The notes: a model not told the origin generated them from the sequence alone. A stretch of 64,000 nucleotides of DNA from Hyphomicrobiales bacterium (GCA_900472605.1 UCJD01000046.1:22817-86816), one strand, 5' to 3'; shown: positions 8,584-16,433, numbered from the stretch's first letter. Made by a program: numbers and translations.

Positions 8584-8931
8584 GTGCAAAATCTTATCAG
8601 AGCAGCCTTCATAGGTACTTTGGCCTTGTCGAGTGTTTCGATTTCTGGCCTTCCCGCTATGTCACAGGACCTGGAATTTCGAGTTGGCCCCGGTGGGGTA
8701 GACGTTCGAAATCGCGATCGCGATCGATATCCCGATCAATATGAAGGCGGTCGGGACAGACGTCGCGGAGAGTGCACTCCAGACGATGCCCTTGACGCCG
8801 CCAGGGACTCAGGTCTGCGCCGCGCAAGAATCGCGCGCGTCACACCGCGTAACGTCGTTGTGGAAGGTTTCACACGCCGCGGACCCGATCGCATCGTATT
8901 CGCAAACGTGCGCGGTTGTCCTGAAGTCTGA
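8584..8931 (+). CDS. Small secreted basic protein, function unknown
   Basis: The GTG at 8584 follows a perfect AGGAGG (8571-8576), so I prefer it to the upstream starts. Residues 1-28 form a signal peptide ending P-A-M-S-Q. The 115-residue precursor yields a mature protein with an Arg/Asp-rich linker (about residues 40-60, repeated Arg-Asp pairs) and a compact C-terminal domain: C-T-P-D-D-A-L-D-A-A-R-D-S-G-L, then a conserved-looking R-N-V-V-V-E-G and a final Cys. The two Cys may pair in the periplasm. The pattern is familiar from rhizobial periplasmic proteins of unknown role. Stress-sigma control is inferred from its promoter. Confidence 0.75.
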   Translation: MQNLIRAAFIGTLALSSVSISGLPAMSQDLEFRVGPGGVDVRNRDRDRYPDQYEGGRDRRRGECTPDDALDAARDSGLRRARIARVTPRNVVVEGFTRRGPDRIVFANVRGCPEV

Positions 8932-8935
8932 AAAT

Positions 8936-8966
8936 CGACAGGCGTCCCTAGATGGGACGCCTGTCG
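8936..8966 (+). terminator. Hairpin terminator after the secreted protein gene
   Basis: CGACAGGCGTCCC and its exact complement GGGACGCCTGTCG enclose a 5-base loop, giving a 13-bp GC-rich stem that begins five bases after the stop. No U-tract follows, so it is an imperfect intrinsic terminator. Confidence 0.55.
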
Positions 8967-8984
8967 CCCGGATGGGACTCGTGC

Positions 8985-9115
8985 AAAACTGCTGATCTCG
9001 ATAGGGCTTGTTTAGGAACGCCACGTTTTGTGCCAGGTCACGTTCTCGCGAGCGAACAAGACCTGAGGTGATGAAAACCTTCGTCTGCGGCCGATCGCTC
9101 GCCTTCAAAGAAACA
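8985..9115 (-). pseudogene. Fossil of a response-regulator receiver domain
   Basis: The minus-strand translation P-Q-T-K-V-F-I-T-S-G followed by F-L-N-K-P-Y-R is the beta4-alpha4-beta5 end of a receiver domain, with the Thr/Ser switch residue and the K-P loop lysine. The phospho-acceptor half is gone. It lies back to back with the kinase fossil at 9105-9364, so a two-component pair once stood here. Confidence 0.55.
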
Positions 9116-9364
9116 GACCAACAGACATTGAGCAGTGAGATGGCCGCCGCCTGAAGCACGCGATGGTTGGCGATTGCCACGCAGGCACTCCGATCCGTGA
9201 CCGAGCGGGAATACTTTCGAAGTTTTGAGAAGCGCTTGTTCGCGCTCGGAAGGGCACACGATGGTTTGGTCCATGACAATGGTGTAGCGACAATCCACGC
9301 GATTGCCGACAGGATTCGGCGTGCCCCCGGCAAAACCGGATGGCCTGGGAATCGCAGGCCCTGA
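9105..9364 (+). pseudogene. Fossil of an HWE-type histidine kinase
   Basis: The clearest part reads A-I-A-T-Q-A-L-R-S-V, then F-E-K-R-L-F-A-L-G-R-A-H-D-G-L-V, the dimerisation helices of HWE/HisKA_2 kinases. Just upstream, one frame gives S-E-M-A and another R-L-K-H-A-M, which together match the family's phospho-accepting E-M-A-H-R-x-K segment, but frame breaks separate them. The ATP-binding domain is missing. This is a decayed stress-type sensor kinase. Confidence 0.5.
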
Positions 9365-9754
9365 TATTTCTCTCGTCCGCGCGGCGCGCTTCGATGGGTC
9401 GTTTACTCGAACTTGCCTCGAGAGTTGACGTTACCGGAGCCGGGAGTGTTTTTCCCGGAGTCCTACGACACTGAGTGGTTGATCGGTAAGCTCGTCGAGT
9501 TGCGCTCACATCATTGAGCTGCCGTGCCACACGCTATCAAGGCCGATGCGGCCGATGGCGAAAGTAGGCAGATGAGGCTGACATCGAGAACCCTTCAATA
9601 TTGTCCTCTCGGTGTACCGAACACTTCGCTATGTCAAATTGAGCAGCATCAGTTTAAATTGAGAGTATACTATCTGGTATCGGCCTCATTTACGATGGTC
9701 GTGGTCGCTTGGGAGTGTTTTTTGCTTCTGCCGGTCAGACGGAGGAGCACCCAG

Positions 9755-10015
9755 ATGCTGTTATCCCTTTTGTACCTTGAAGATTCCGAAATCGAACTCG
9801 TCACGTTGGCTGTTCACGAATGGTGCCGCTTGCATCTTTGCGACGTTGATAGCAGCGAGGGACGCAGAGCGCTCACGATGGCAATCGATCTGGTTCAGTC
9901 GAGGCACTCCGAGAGATCACTGCTCCCGGAACTCACCGGATGCCTTGCTCCGCCCAGCGACATGGCAGCATGCATAGTCAAAGACATCAGTCAGGATATG
10001 TCCCGAGCTGTATGA
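9755..10015 (+). CDS. Conserved-looking small protein, unknown (86 aa)
   Basis: ATG 9755 follows GGAGGAG at eight bases, and the longer upstream frame looks random. The protein is acidic to neutral and helical: MLLSLLYLEDSEIELVTLAV, then E-W-C-R-L-H, ending in a Ser/Asp-rich tail. No signal peptide or membrane span is present. It has the look of a small cytosolic alpha-helical protein that could bind a partner. Neighbours are stress genes in the same direction. Confidence 0.5.
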   Translation: MLLSLLYLEDSEIELVTLAVHEWCRLHLCDVDSSEGRRALTMAIDLVQSRHSERSLLPELTGCLAPPSDMAACIVKDISQDMSRAV

Positions 10016-10162
10016 AATCCATTTTCTTGATCGGCAACTATTAAATAGCGAGCCGGTAATTGAGCGTCTAACACGAGCATGATTCGAAGGCGTTCAGCTC
10101 GCTTCGGGGGAACCCACTGGCGCAATGTGCATTGTCCTCCGACAGCAAGAGGAGGCAATTCG

Positions 10163-10456
10163 ATGCAGGTTCTCGCTACACAAGTTAGCAATTCCGCAAA
10201 TGGAACGGTAACCGTAGAATTTAAAGGCGAAGGTAGCGAACTGGTATCCGTCACAATGGCGGACGGCGAGGGTAGCCTTGGTGGCGACCATGCTGTCCTT
10301 CGCGCAAAGGAGATCATGGTTCAGTTGACAGCGTTCGGAGAAGCCAGCTCCACGGGACGCACAGCGCCGATTGGCATGTTGACCCCGGCAGACATCCATT
10401 CGGATGCGGAACCAATCCCAAGTGCCACGCCCGGCTCTCATATCCGCGCGGACTAG
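10163..10456 (+). CDS. Hypothetical 97-aa protein
   Basis: ATG 10163 is preceded by GAGGAGG at six bases. The first 60 residues alternate hydrophobic and polar in a beta-rich way (V-T-V-E-F-K-G-E-G-S-E-L-V-S-V). A short amphipathic helix (A-K-E-I-M-V-Q-L-T-A-F) follows, then a Pro/Ser-rich tail that is probably disordered. No signal peptide. I do not recognise a family. The strong ribosome site and coding-like composition support a real gene. Confidence 0.5.
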   Translation: MQVLATQVSNSANGTVTVEFKGEGSELVSVTMADGEGSLGGDHAVLRAKEIMVQLTAFGEASSTGRTAPIGMLTPADIHSDAEPIPSATPGSHIRAD

Positions 10457-10487
10457 TTATGGGAATAATCGGTGAATGAGGTCCTGA

Positions 10488-10964
10488 ATGGCTACGAGTT
10501 CGGTAAAGTTTCGGCGTGATCCGGGCTACAAGCGCTACCAAGGGGGCGCTGGAACACAGAGGCATGGAGAAGCGGCGTCCTCCGATGATCTCCGTCGCTT
10601 GAGAAGGATTTCCACCGTCGCATCACTCATGGATACGGCTTTAGGAATTCCGTTCACGCGCTTCCGCGTGGGCGCGGATTCGGTGTTGGGCCTTATCCCG
10701 GGGATAGGTGACGCTGCCGGGGCGCTAGTAAGCCTTTATCTTGTCAACGAGGCTCGTCGTCTAGGGGTTCCGAAAGAGAAGCTGGCAAGAATGATGGCTA
10801 ACGTGGGCATCGACTTCGTGGGAGGCGCAGTTCCATTGCTCGGCGACCTGTTCGATGTGTACTTCAAGTCAAATAAACGCAACGTAGACTTGGTGCTTGA
10901 CCACTTTGGGATGTCCCGCGACGAGCTGAAGCGGAAGGGCCGGCGAAATCGAGAAAAGGAATGA
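10488..10964 (+). CDS. DUF4112 family membrane-associated protein
   Basis: This 158-residue protein matches the DUF4112 layout. After a basic, disordered N-terminus it has L-M-D-T-A-L-G-I-P-F-T-R-F-R-V-G-A-D-S-V-L-G-L-I-P-G-I-G-D split around residues 47-78. A hydrophobic stretch, A-A-G-A-L-V-S-L-Y-L-V, and a second A-V-P-L-L-G-D-L-F-D-x-x-F-K-x-N-x-R-N motif near residue 120 follow. The family is widespread in alphaproteobacteria and has no proven role. The paired Gly-Asp hairpins suggest two re-entrant or amphipathic membrane segments. A charged Arg/Lys/Glu tail ends the protein. Confidence 0.88.
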   Translation: MATSSVKFRRDPGYKRYQGGAGTQRHGEAASSDDLRRLRRISTVASLMDTALGIPFTRFRVGADSVLGLIPGIGDAAGALVSLYLVNEARRLGVPKEKLARMMANVGIDFVGGAVPLLGDLFDVYFKSNKRNVDLVLDHFGMSRDELKRKGRRNREKE

Positions 10965-10968
10965 TCCG

Positions 10969-11144
10969 ATGACACTGAAGGCGATCGCACTGAACGGTAC
11001 GTTAGACTCAGCAGCGGTTAGCCGTCGTATACTGACCGGATGCTTGATATGATCGCTGAAGCGCTTCGCAATAATCGGGTTGAGGTCGAAACGATCCGTC
11101 TAGCGTACCATGATATCGACCCGAGCGTTGGAACCCTTGTCTGA
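10969..11144 (+). pseudogene. Fossil of an NADPH-dependent FMN reductase/flavodoxin-fold protein
   Basis: It starts right after the DUF4112 stop with M-T-L-K-A-I-A-L-N-G-T-L, the first strand and FMN loop of this family. The frame stops at 11052, but a shifted frame continues D-M-I-A-E-A-L-R-N-N and V-E-V-E-T-I-R-L-A-Y-H-D-I. That completes helix 1 and strand 2, and the match then ends at a TGA (11142-11144). Frameshift and truncation leave less than a third of the enzyme. Confidence 0.55.
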
Positions 11145-11271
11145 CTTGGCCAGCCGACGTCCGTCGCGGAACGCGCTTTGGAACGAAGGGTCTCGCTCCG
11201 CAATCGGTCGAGAGGCCACAACGCGCTTAGGTACGGAAAAGCCGAACCCTGCATTGGTACCCTCCCAGCAT

Positions 11272-12270
11272 CTAACGTCTTGCCAAATGCCACAATCGCA
11301 TCAGTTCGATGGGCGCGGAAATACCTGCTCCCAGCACGAACGGGTCTTTTGATCCCGATGCAATTGGACCCGTTTCCTTGACAGGAAGACCATGTCCCAT
11401 GCCGGTCACCGAATAAAACGAAACCCGGCTTGCGCTGACAGTGCTCCATGTAGACAACTCGCCCCACGCCTTCGTCTCACTCCGGCCAGCGCTTCGCTTG
11501 ACATCGTGCGCTTCAACCCATTGATCAACGCAGGCCAGCGCGTTTGCCGGATTGACCGTGCGATCTGCCGTCCCCTGCCAGATGCTGATGGGCGGCCAGG
11601 CCCGTTGGCCAGGAGAAATTTCTTGAATCCTGGCGCCCCAACCATCCTTAGGCGTTGACGCGCCAGATGTCATCGCGCGCAACGCCGACATCGCGTCGCG
11701 CACAGCGCCAACCGGCATTCCAGCCACAATCGCGGCACCTGCGAACGTGTCCGGATAATTGGCGACCAGGGCACCTGTCATCGCTCCGCCGGCAGATAGA
11801 CCGACGACGTAAACGCGCGATCGATCGGCACGATGCCGTTTCAGGGCATAGTCAATCATCTGCTTGATGGACAGCAACTCGCCGCGATCACGAGCGACCT
11901 CGCTCGGACGGAACCAGTTGAAGCATCGTTGAGGGTTATTCGAATGGGTCTGCTGCGGATAGAGCACGATGAACCCACGATCCTTCGCTAGCTTCGAAAA
12001 GCCGCTGGCGGCGTCCAGGCTCTCCGGAGTCTGCCGGCAGCCGTGAAGCACAATCACCATGGCTGGTTTGCGCGGCAGGTTGGTAGGCACGTAGGACTTC
12101 ATCACAAGGCGGCCGGGATTGCTGCCGAAAGCCTGGACCAACTGGAGTGTCGGTCGCTGCTCCTTAGACGGTTTGCGCCGGACCGGGCTCCATGCCTTCT
12201 CTAGCGAGCCTACAGCCTTGCGCTGCATCTTCAACAATCGCGTCAGCGATCTGGTGAAGCCGAGCTTCAA
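11272..12270 (-). CDS. PHB depolymerase-like esterase (alpha/beta hydrolase)
   Basis: The 332-residue protein has the esterase-PHB layout: V-L-H-G-C-R-Q-T (oxyanion loop), a lipase box G-L-S-A-G-G with the nucleophile Ser, W-Q-G-T-A-D near the acidic residue, and a late G-M-G-H-G that supplies the His. There is no clear signal peptide, only a basic N-terminus, so action on intracellular polymer or short esters is possible. The start is a TTG whose last two bases fall in the stop codon of the NUDIX gene upstream (TTGA overlap), so the two are translationally coupled. Such enzymes cleave polyhydroxybutyrate or aryl esters; the substrate is inferred from family only. Confidence 0.88.
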   Translation of the reverse strand: MKLGFTRSLTRLLKMQRKAVGSLEKAWSPVRRKPSKEQRPTLQLVQAFGSNPGRLVMKSYVPTNLPRKPAMVIVLHGCRQTPESLDAASGFSKLAKDRGFIVLYPQQTHSNNPQRCFNWFRPSEVARDRGELLSIKQMIDYALKRHRADRSRVYVVGLSAGGAMTGALVANYPDTFAGAAIVAGMPVGAVRDAMSALRAMTSGASTPKDGWGARIQEISPGQRAWPPISIWQGTADRTVNPANALACVDQWVEAHDVKRSAGRSETKAWGELSTWSTVSASRVSFYSVTGMGHGLPVKETGPIASGSKDPFVLGAGISAPIELMRLWHLARR

Positions 12271-12746
12271 AGGACCATGTCCTCAAGCTTGGAGAGCAGC
12301 GCTTTCAAGCCCGGCTGCGCCGCATCGCGGATCGCGACTTTCAGGGGGAACCATTTCTGTTTTCGCGTGCCCTTCTCGGGGAAGTCGGTTTCTGCCTGAG
12401 CGACAAGAAGCAGATGGACACTGACGTGGTAGTGATCCGGCGAGCTGTCTTTGCGGTAGCTGAACGAACCGAAGACCGTCGTCTCGATGTCCCCGACGAC
12501 CCCTGCTTCCTCGAAGGATTCCCGCCTTGCTGCCTGGGCGGTGGTCTCGCCGGGATCGAGATGGCCCTTTGGTACGCCCCATCGGCCATTCCGACGGCTT
12601 CCCACGAGCAGGATGCAGATCTGCCCGCTTCCGTTTCTTCGGTAGCAGATCGCGCCGGCTTGCTGGATGGCGCGGGCAGTTGTGATCGTCGAGTTGGATT
12701 GTTCGTAAGAGAGCATGGCTGCTTTCGATTTCTTCCCATATTTCAT
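12267..12746 (-). CDS. NUDIX hydrolase, DIPP-like
   Basis: This 159-residue enzyme has a perfect NUDIX box: G-H-L-D-P-G-E-T-T-A-Q-A-A-R-R-E followed by S-F-E-E-A-G-V. Before it stands W-G-V-P-K-G-H, the pattern of diphosphoinositol-polyphosphate/diadenosine-polyphosphate hydrolases. The C-terminal half (K-W-F-P-L-K-x-A) is also typical. It cuts a phosphoanhydride in a nucleoside diphosphate-X-like or polyphosphorylated substrate in the cytosol using Mg or Mn. It is the first gene of a two-gene unit with the PHB-depolymerase-like esterase and is divergent from the CYTH-CHAD gene. Confidence 0.92.
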   Translation of the reverse strand: MKYGKKSKAAMLSYEQSNSTITTARAIQQAGAICYRRNGSGQICILLVGSRRNGRWGVPKGHLDPGETTAQAARRESFEEAGVVGDIETTVFGSFSYRKDSSPDHYHVSVHLLLVAQAETDFPEKGTRKQKWFPLKVAIRDAAQPGLKALLSKLEDMVL

Positions 12747-12819
12747 CAGATCGATGTAACACCGAACTATGACAGTCTAGTCCGCGTTGAACTGGTTCCT
12801 CTAACAGCCGGAGTTCACC

Positions 12820-14271
12820 TTGTCGTCCGAAACCGAAATCAAACTCGACCTGTCACAGGAAGCCCTCCACACCCTTGTTGGTTCCGATCTTTTAGGGGAA
12901 CCCGACAAGGTCCTCGATCAGCGATCCACTTATTTCGATACCGCTGACCGCAGACTGTGGAAGGAAGGCTACACCTTGCGGATCAGGCAGGTCGGCGACA
13001 CCAGGACGCAGACCGTGAAAGCGACAGGCCCAAGCCGATCGCTGTTTGCGCGGTCCGAATGGGAAACGTCACTCGAGGGCGACGAACCCGTTCTCGATCA
13101 CACGAGCCCGCTGATTGGAGAGTTCGGTGGCCATCTGAAGCTCGAACCCGTGTTCGACGTCGTGATCGCAAGGCGGCTGTGGAAGATGGTGGAGAACGGC
13201 TCGCGCATAGAGGTGGTCGTTGATGAAGGTGACGCCATTTCGGGTGAACGCCGTTCTCCGATCAGGGAGATCGAGATCGAACTGAAGGAGGGAAACCCCA
13301 GAGACTTGTTCATCTTCGCTCGCAAGATCGATGCCGTGACCAGCTTCCGGTTCGGCGTGCGATCGAAGGCCGAGCGTGGGTTTGTCCTCGCCGAGGCTCA
13401 GAAGACAGTGTTGAAGGCCGAGCCAGTCTACTTGGAGCGGAGCATGAATGCCGCTGCGGCATTCAAGGCGATTGCGCTCTCATGCGTCCGCCAGTTCAGG
13501 GTCAACGAAGATATCCTCCTTCAGCGCCGGAACCCGGAAGCGCTTCATCAGACAAGGGTGGCGTTGCGCCGCCTGCGATCCGCCGTTTCGTTGTTCAAGA
13601 GTGTCCTGCCGGGGGAAGAGCCGGAAAGATTGAACCATGAACTGCAGTGGCTCGCCGCAATCCTTGGCGAGGCACGCAATGTCGACGTTCTTCAGGCGAA
13701 GGCATCCGACGCCGATCTCGTCTCCAAGCTCAAAACGGCGCGCACCGCCACCTATCGCGATGCCATCGATGCCTTAGAATCATCACGCGCGCGCGCCCTG
13801 ATGCTTGATCTCGTCAATTGGTTGGAATGTGGCGACTATCTTCCCGGTAATGGCGCGGTATCGACGGATGTACCCAGCGGGCAGGACTTTGCCGTAAGCG
13901 TGCTGGAGAAGCAACGCAAGCGCATGAAGAAGGATGGCAGCGCGCTCGCCAAGGCCGACGACGAGCATAGGCATGACGTTCGCAAGGATGCGAAGAAGCT
14001 TCGATATGCCGCCGAGTTCTTCGCGTCGCTCTTCGACGACAAGCGCAGCGCGCGACGGCACAAGAAATTTCTGGCTGCCATGGAGGTGCTGCAGGACGAA
14101 CTGGGTGCGCTGAACGATCTCGCGACGGGCCCAGAAGTGCTGGAGAAGCATGGCCTTGCCGACCACCCCGCCAGGGACACCCTTGTCTCCCATCGCGACA
14201 AGGCAGGATTGGTGGCAAAGGCACAAGCAGCAGTTGACGAAGTCCTGGATACAAAGCGCTTCTGGAGATAG
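12820..14271 (+). CDS. CYTH and CHAD domain protein (polyphosphate-related)
   Basis: The N-terminal CYTH domain (residues 1-200) begins with the signature E-T-E-I-K that binds Mg-triphosphate, and shows the R-x-R, K-x-T-G and E-x-E clusters of the triphosphate tunnel. The C-terminal CHAD domain (about 215-475) is helical, with conserved basic histidine motifs (L-H-Q-T-R-V-A-L-R-R-L-R, and H-x-x-R-K-D-A-K-K-L-R-Y-A-A-E). CYTH domains hydrolyse inorganic or organic triphosphate, and CHAD domains bind polyphosphate and target granules. Length (483) and order match the fused family. The start is a TTG with GGAG six bases upstream. It lies among three NUDIX genes, which suggests a shared polyphosphate task. 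Confidence 0.93.
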   Translation: MSSETEIKLDLSQEALHTLVGSDLLGEPDKVLDQRSTYFDTADRRLWKEGYTLRIRQVGDTRTQTVKATGPSRSLFARSEWETSLEGDEPVLDHTSPLIGEFGGHLKLEPVFDVVIARRLWKMVENGSRIEVVVDEGDAISGERRSPIREIEIELKEGNPRDLFIFARKIDAVTSFRFGVRSKAERGFVLAEAQKTVLKAEPVYLERSMNAAAAFKAIALSCVRQFRVNEDILLQRRNPEALHQTRVALRRLRSAVSLFKSVLPGEEPERLNHELQWLAAILGEARNVDVLQAKASDADLVSKLKTARTATYRDAIDALESSRARALMLDLVNWLECGDYLPGNGAVSTDVPSGQDFAVSVLEKQRKRMKKDGSALAKADDEHRHDVRKDAKKLRYAAEFFASLFDDKRSARRHKKFLAAMEVLQDELGALNDLATGPEVLEKHGLADHPARDTLVSHRDKAGLVAKAQAAVDEVLDTKRFWR

Positions 14272-14371
14272 GTGCAGCCGATCAGCCTTGTCCACTGTCA
14301 AAAAACATTCACAAACAAAAGGTCGCTTGCCGCCGATCCGCTGGGATATTGTCGCCGCGCGGAGGGCGTCG

Positions 14372-14632
14372 ATGAAAGAGAAGACAAGGGCTGAGATAGC
14401 TAGGATTGCAGAGACGGTCGAACGGCTCGCCAAGCCCGGCATGAAGCCGAAAGACCTCGTCGTCGCCGTGCGGAAGGAACATCCGCACGCCACGAAGAGA
14501 GAAGTTGCGAGGGCAGCGTTCTATGCCGTGATCCTCGCCTCCGAACAAGATTCCAATCGCATGACCGAGCTTCATCATATTGCCGTCGATACGCGAAACA
14601 GTGACGACGATACCTCGCTTGATGTTCATTGA
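14372..14632 (+). CDS. Small helical protein (86 aa), unknown
   Basis: ATG 14372 follows GGAGGG at six bases. The protein is highly charged and helical (MKEKTRAEIARIAETVERLA) with a middle K-P-K-D-L-V-V-A-V-R-K-E-H-P-H-A-T-K-R-E segment that reads like a helix-turn-helix, and an acidic tail. It sits between the CYTH-CHAD and a NUDIX gene, 100 bases after the former. No signal peptide. It may be a small DNA-binding or adaptor protein; I do not recognise a family. Confidence 0.6.
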   Translation: MKEKTRAEIARIAETVERLAKPGMKPKDLVVAVRKEHPHATKREVARAAFYAVILASEQDSNRMTELHHIAVDTRNSDDDTSLDVH

Positions 14633-14646
14633 AGCGGCGATGAAGT

Positions 14647-14671
14647 GGAACTCCGATCTCCTCCGTTTGTT
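14647..14671 (+). promoter_or_regulatory. EcfG-type promoter for the second NUDIX gene
   Basis: GGAAC, 17 bases, GTT, ending 25 bases before ATG 14697. The spacing and distance suit the general stress sigma factor. Confidence 0.6.
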
Positions 14672-14696
14672 TTGCGTTTAGATCGGCGGGGAACAA

Positions 14697-15173
14697 ATGG
14701 ACAAAACAGCAAGCGATCCGCAGCAGCCGCCCCAAGCGCAATCTCAACAGATTGGGGCCCTATGCATGCGGTCTCAGGCCGATGGCCCCGAAGTGCTGAT
14801 GATCACCACGCGCCAAACAAGACGCTGGATGATCCCGAAAGGCTGGCCTATCGATGGCCTCAGCCCGCAGGAGGTCGCCGAGCGCGAGGCGTGGGAAGAG
14901 GCTGGGGTGATCGGCAAGGTCAAGCGGAAGCCGTTCGGCGAGTTCCGCTACGTGAAAAAATTACCGGACGGCCGCGAGATTGAGCCATTGGTTTCCGTAT
15001 ATCTTATCAAGGTGCGGCGGCGTAAAAAGCAGTTTCCAGAGATGGCGGAACGCAATGCCACTTGGATGAAGCCTGCCGAGGCAGCCCGGCATGTCCGCGA
15101 ACCCGAGCTGCGAAAGCTACTGCTTGCAGTTGGCCGACGCTTTGGCAGCCACCACGAACTCTCGCTGGCTTGA
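14697..15173 (+). CDS. NUDIX hydrolase, variant box
   Basis: This 158-residue protein shows M-I-P-K-G-W-P-I-D-G-L-S-P-Q-E-V-A-E-R-E followed by A-W-E-E-A-G-V. It is a NUDIX box in which the first Glu of the classical G-x5-E is replaced by Leu, while the catalytic R-E-x-x-E-E-x-G core is kept. The same departure (G-W-P in place of G-H-x-E) is found in one rhizobial NUDIX subgroup. It belongs to the same family as the neighbours at 12267 and 15265, and its own stress promoter lies just upstream. The substrate is probably a polyphosphorylated metabolite, but this is inference. Confidence 0.88.
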   Translation: MDKTASDPQQPPQAQSQQIGALCMRSQADGPEVLMITTRQTRRWMIPKGWPIDGLSPQEVAEREAWEEAGVIGKVKRKPFGEFRYVKKLPDGREIEPLVSVYLIKVRRRKKQFPEMAERNATWMKPAEAARHVREPELRKLLLAVGRRFGSHHELSLA

Positions 15174-15264
15174 GCCTCAAGCCTTCGTGACCGACTTCGT
15201 CGTGTACATGCATCGCCGGCGGGAGTAAAAGTATCGCTGCCCGTTGAAACCCCGAGGAATTGCG

Positions 15265-15713
15265 ATGCTGCAAGACGCTCTGGAAGCCACGACGCCACCG
15301 TTGAAGATCGACATCCAGGATGTCGAGCAAGCCGGGACGATTTGCATATCTCGATCGGACGGCAAGCACCGCGCGTTCTTCTCGTCTCCAGCCGCCGCAA
15401 CGGTGGTTGGGGTCTTCCGAAAGGCCACGTCGAACCGGGCGAAACATCCCAAGGGGCTGCCGCGCGGGAGGCCTATGAGGAGGCCGGCGTTATTGGCGCG
15501 ATCTCGTCTCAGCCTATGGGCAGTTACACTTATTTCAAAGATTGGCGGGCCAAACGCTACCAGGTGACGGTCTACGCCCTTGAGGTTAAATCCGCTGTCG
15601 ACGATTTTCCGGATAAGGATGAGCGGAAATCCCGCTGGTTTAGCGCTTACCAGGTCGCCGATGTGGTTGGACAGCCGGGTTTGAAAGCGCTGCTCGCGAA
15701 GCTCCAATTTTAG
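15265..15713 (+). pseudogene. Third NUDIX hydrolase, frameshifted near its start
   Basis: ATG 15265 (with GAGGA upstream) begins L-Q-D-A-L-E-A-T-T and reaches E-Q-A-G-T-I-C-I-S-R-S-D-G-K-H. The other frame then takes over at R-V-L-L-V-S-S-R-R-N-G-G-W-G-L-P-K-G-H with a perfect NUDIX box (V-E-P-G-E-T, R-E-A-Y-E-E-A-G-V). Inserting one base near 15370 joins the two so that the product aligns end to end with the NUDIX protein at 12267. Everything else is intact. It is either a fresh pseudogene or a one-base sequence error. A start inside the second frame at 15342 would lack the first strand of the fold. Confidence 0.75.
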
Positions 15714-15905
15714 ATGGAGTGATCGGGCACCGAGCTGGTGGCTGAGCTTGGCTTTTTACGACGTTGTTCGAAGACGCTTCAGGTTGCTCATTCGCGCTAC
15801 GTAGACCGGGGGCAGAGGAGAAGGGCTCTTCTAATCAAAGCCACCTCGCTCGACACCCGATCGCCATCCGAGAAGTTTGCTTTCCACACCAAGAGGACCA
15901 CGAAC

Positions 15906-16052
15906 GTGACGGAAGTTCCAAAAACTGGTTCGCGTGGCGCACCAGGGCGACCAGGTAAACCAGGTAACGGGCCCAACCCTGGAAAAGGCGGATCAGGCGG
16001 TTCTGGTGGAAAGCCGGGTGCACCGGGAAAGGGCGACAGCAAAGGAGCGTGA
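15906..16052 (+). CDS. Tiny collagen-like Gly/Pro repeat protein (48 aa)
   Basis: From the GTG at 15906 (AGAGGA nearby) the product is nearly all Gly, Pro, Lys and Ser in a G-x-y rhythm: G-A-P-G-R-P-G-K-P-G-N-G-P-N-P-G-K-G-G. It then runs S-G-G-S-G-G-K-P-G-A-P-G-K-G. This is collagen-like but far too short for a stable helix alone; it may be disordered and basic. No signal peptide is seen from this start, though the frame is open to 15738. Rhizobia commonly encode such small Gly/Pro-rich stress peptides. A real gene is likely but not certain. Confidence 0.45.
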   Translation: MTEVPKTGSRGAPGRPGKPGNGPNPGKGGSGGSGGKPGAPGKGDSKGA

Positions 16053-16166
16053 CACCGGATGCGCTCCTCGAAAATCTGGTCGTTGGTGGGGTTGTTTGCC
16101 GAAAGCCATCGGTTAATCTGAGGAAAGCACGTCTGATTCCGTACCGTTCAAAGCTTGGAGGAAGTC

Positions 16167-16292
16167 TTGGATCAACAAGGAAACGAGCATTTCTGGCAGG
16201 ACGAGCCGATCGAATTCCTACTTTTATCGTCAGCCCTGTCAGGCGCGATCATTGTCTCACTGGTGGCAACGATCTTAGGTCTGCTGTCCTAA
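16167..16292 (+). CDS. Small single-span membrane protein (41 aa)
   Basis: A TTG at 16167 with GGAGGA (16157-16162) just upstream opens 41 codons: an acidic polar head (D-Q-Q-G-N-E-H-F-W-Q-D-E) and a membrane helix rich in Leu, Ile, Ala and Val to the end. The composition is unlike a random frame and the ribosome site is strong. Probably an inner-membrane peptide. Function unknown. Confidence 0.45.
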   Translation: MDQQGNEHFWQDEPIEFLLLSSALSGAIIVSLVATILGLLS

Positions 16293-16388
16293 CCCTCTTT
16301 GAAGCCTTCGTTCGAAATGTCTCAGCTCGGGCACCCTGCTTCGCCCCAATAGCTCTACCGCTTGGGCTTGTCGCAGATGAACGGCAGA

Positions 16389-16413
16389 TGAACAAAATCG
16401 GGCGTTGAACGTT
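16389..16413 (+). promoter_or_regulatory. Weak EcfG-like promoter
   Basis: TGAAC, 16 bases, CGTT: the -10 half is perfect and the -35 half differs at one base. It ends 21 bases before ATG 16434, which leaves just enough room for a short leader. Confidence 0.3.
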
Positions 16414-16433
16414 ACTAGGTAAAGGAAAGCGTC

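Noticed and set aside
12760..12800. GGAAC upstream of the first NUDIX gene as an EcfG promoter
   Set aside because: No GTT at 16-17 bases on the minus strand.
13783..14493. 236-codon minus-strand frame opposite the CHAD domain
   Set aside because: The plus strand has the complete CYTH-CHAD protein, and the minus frame has no motif.
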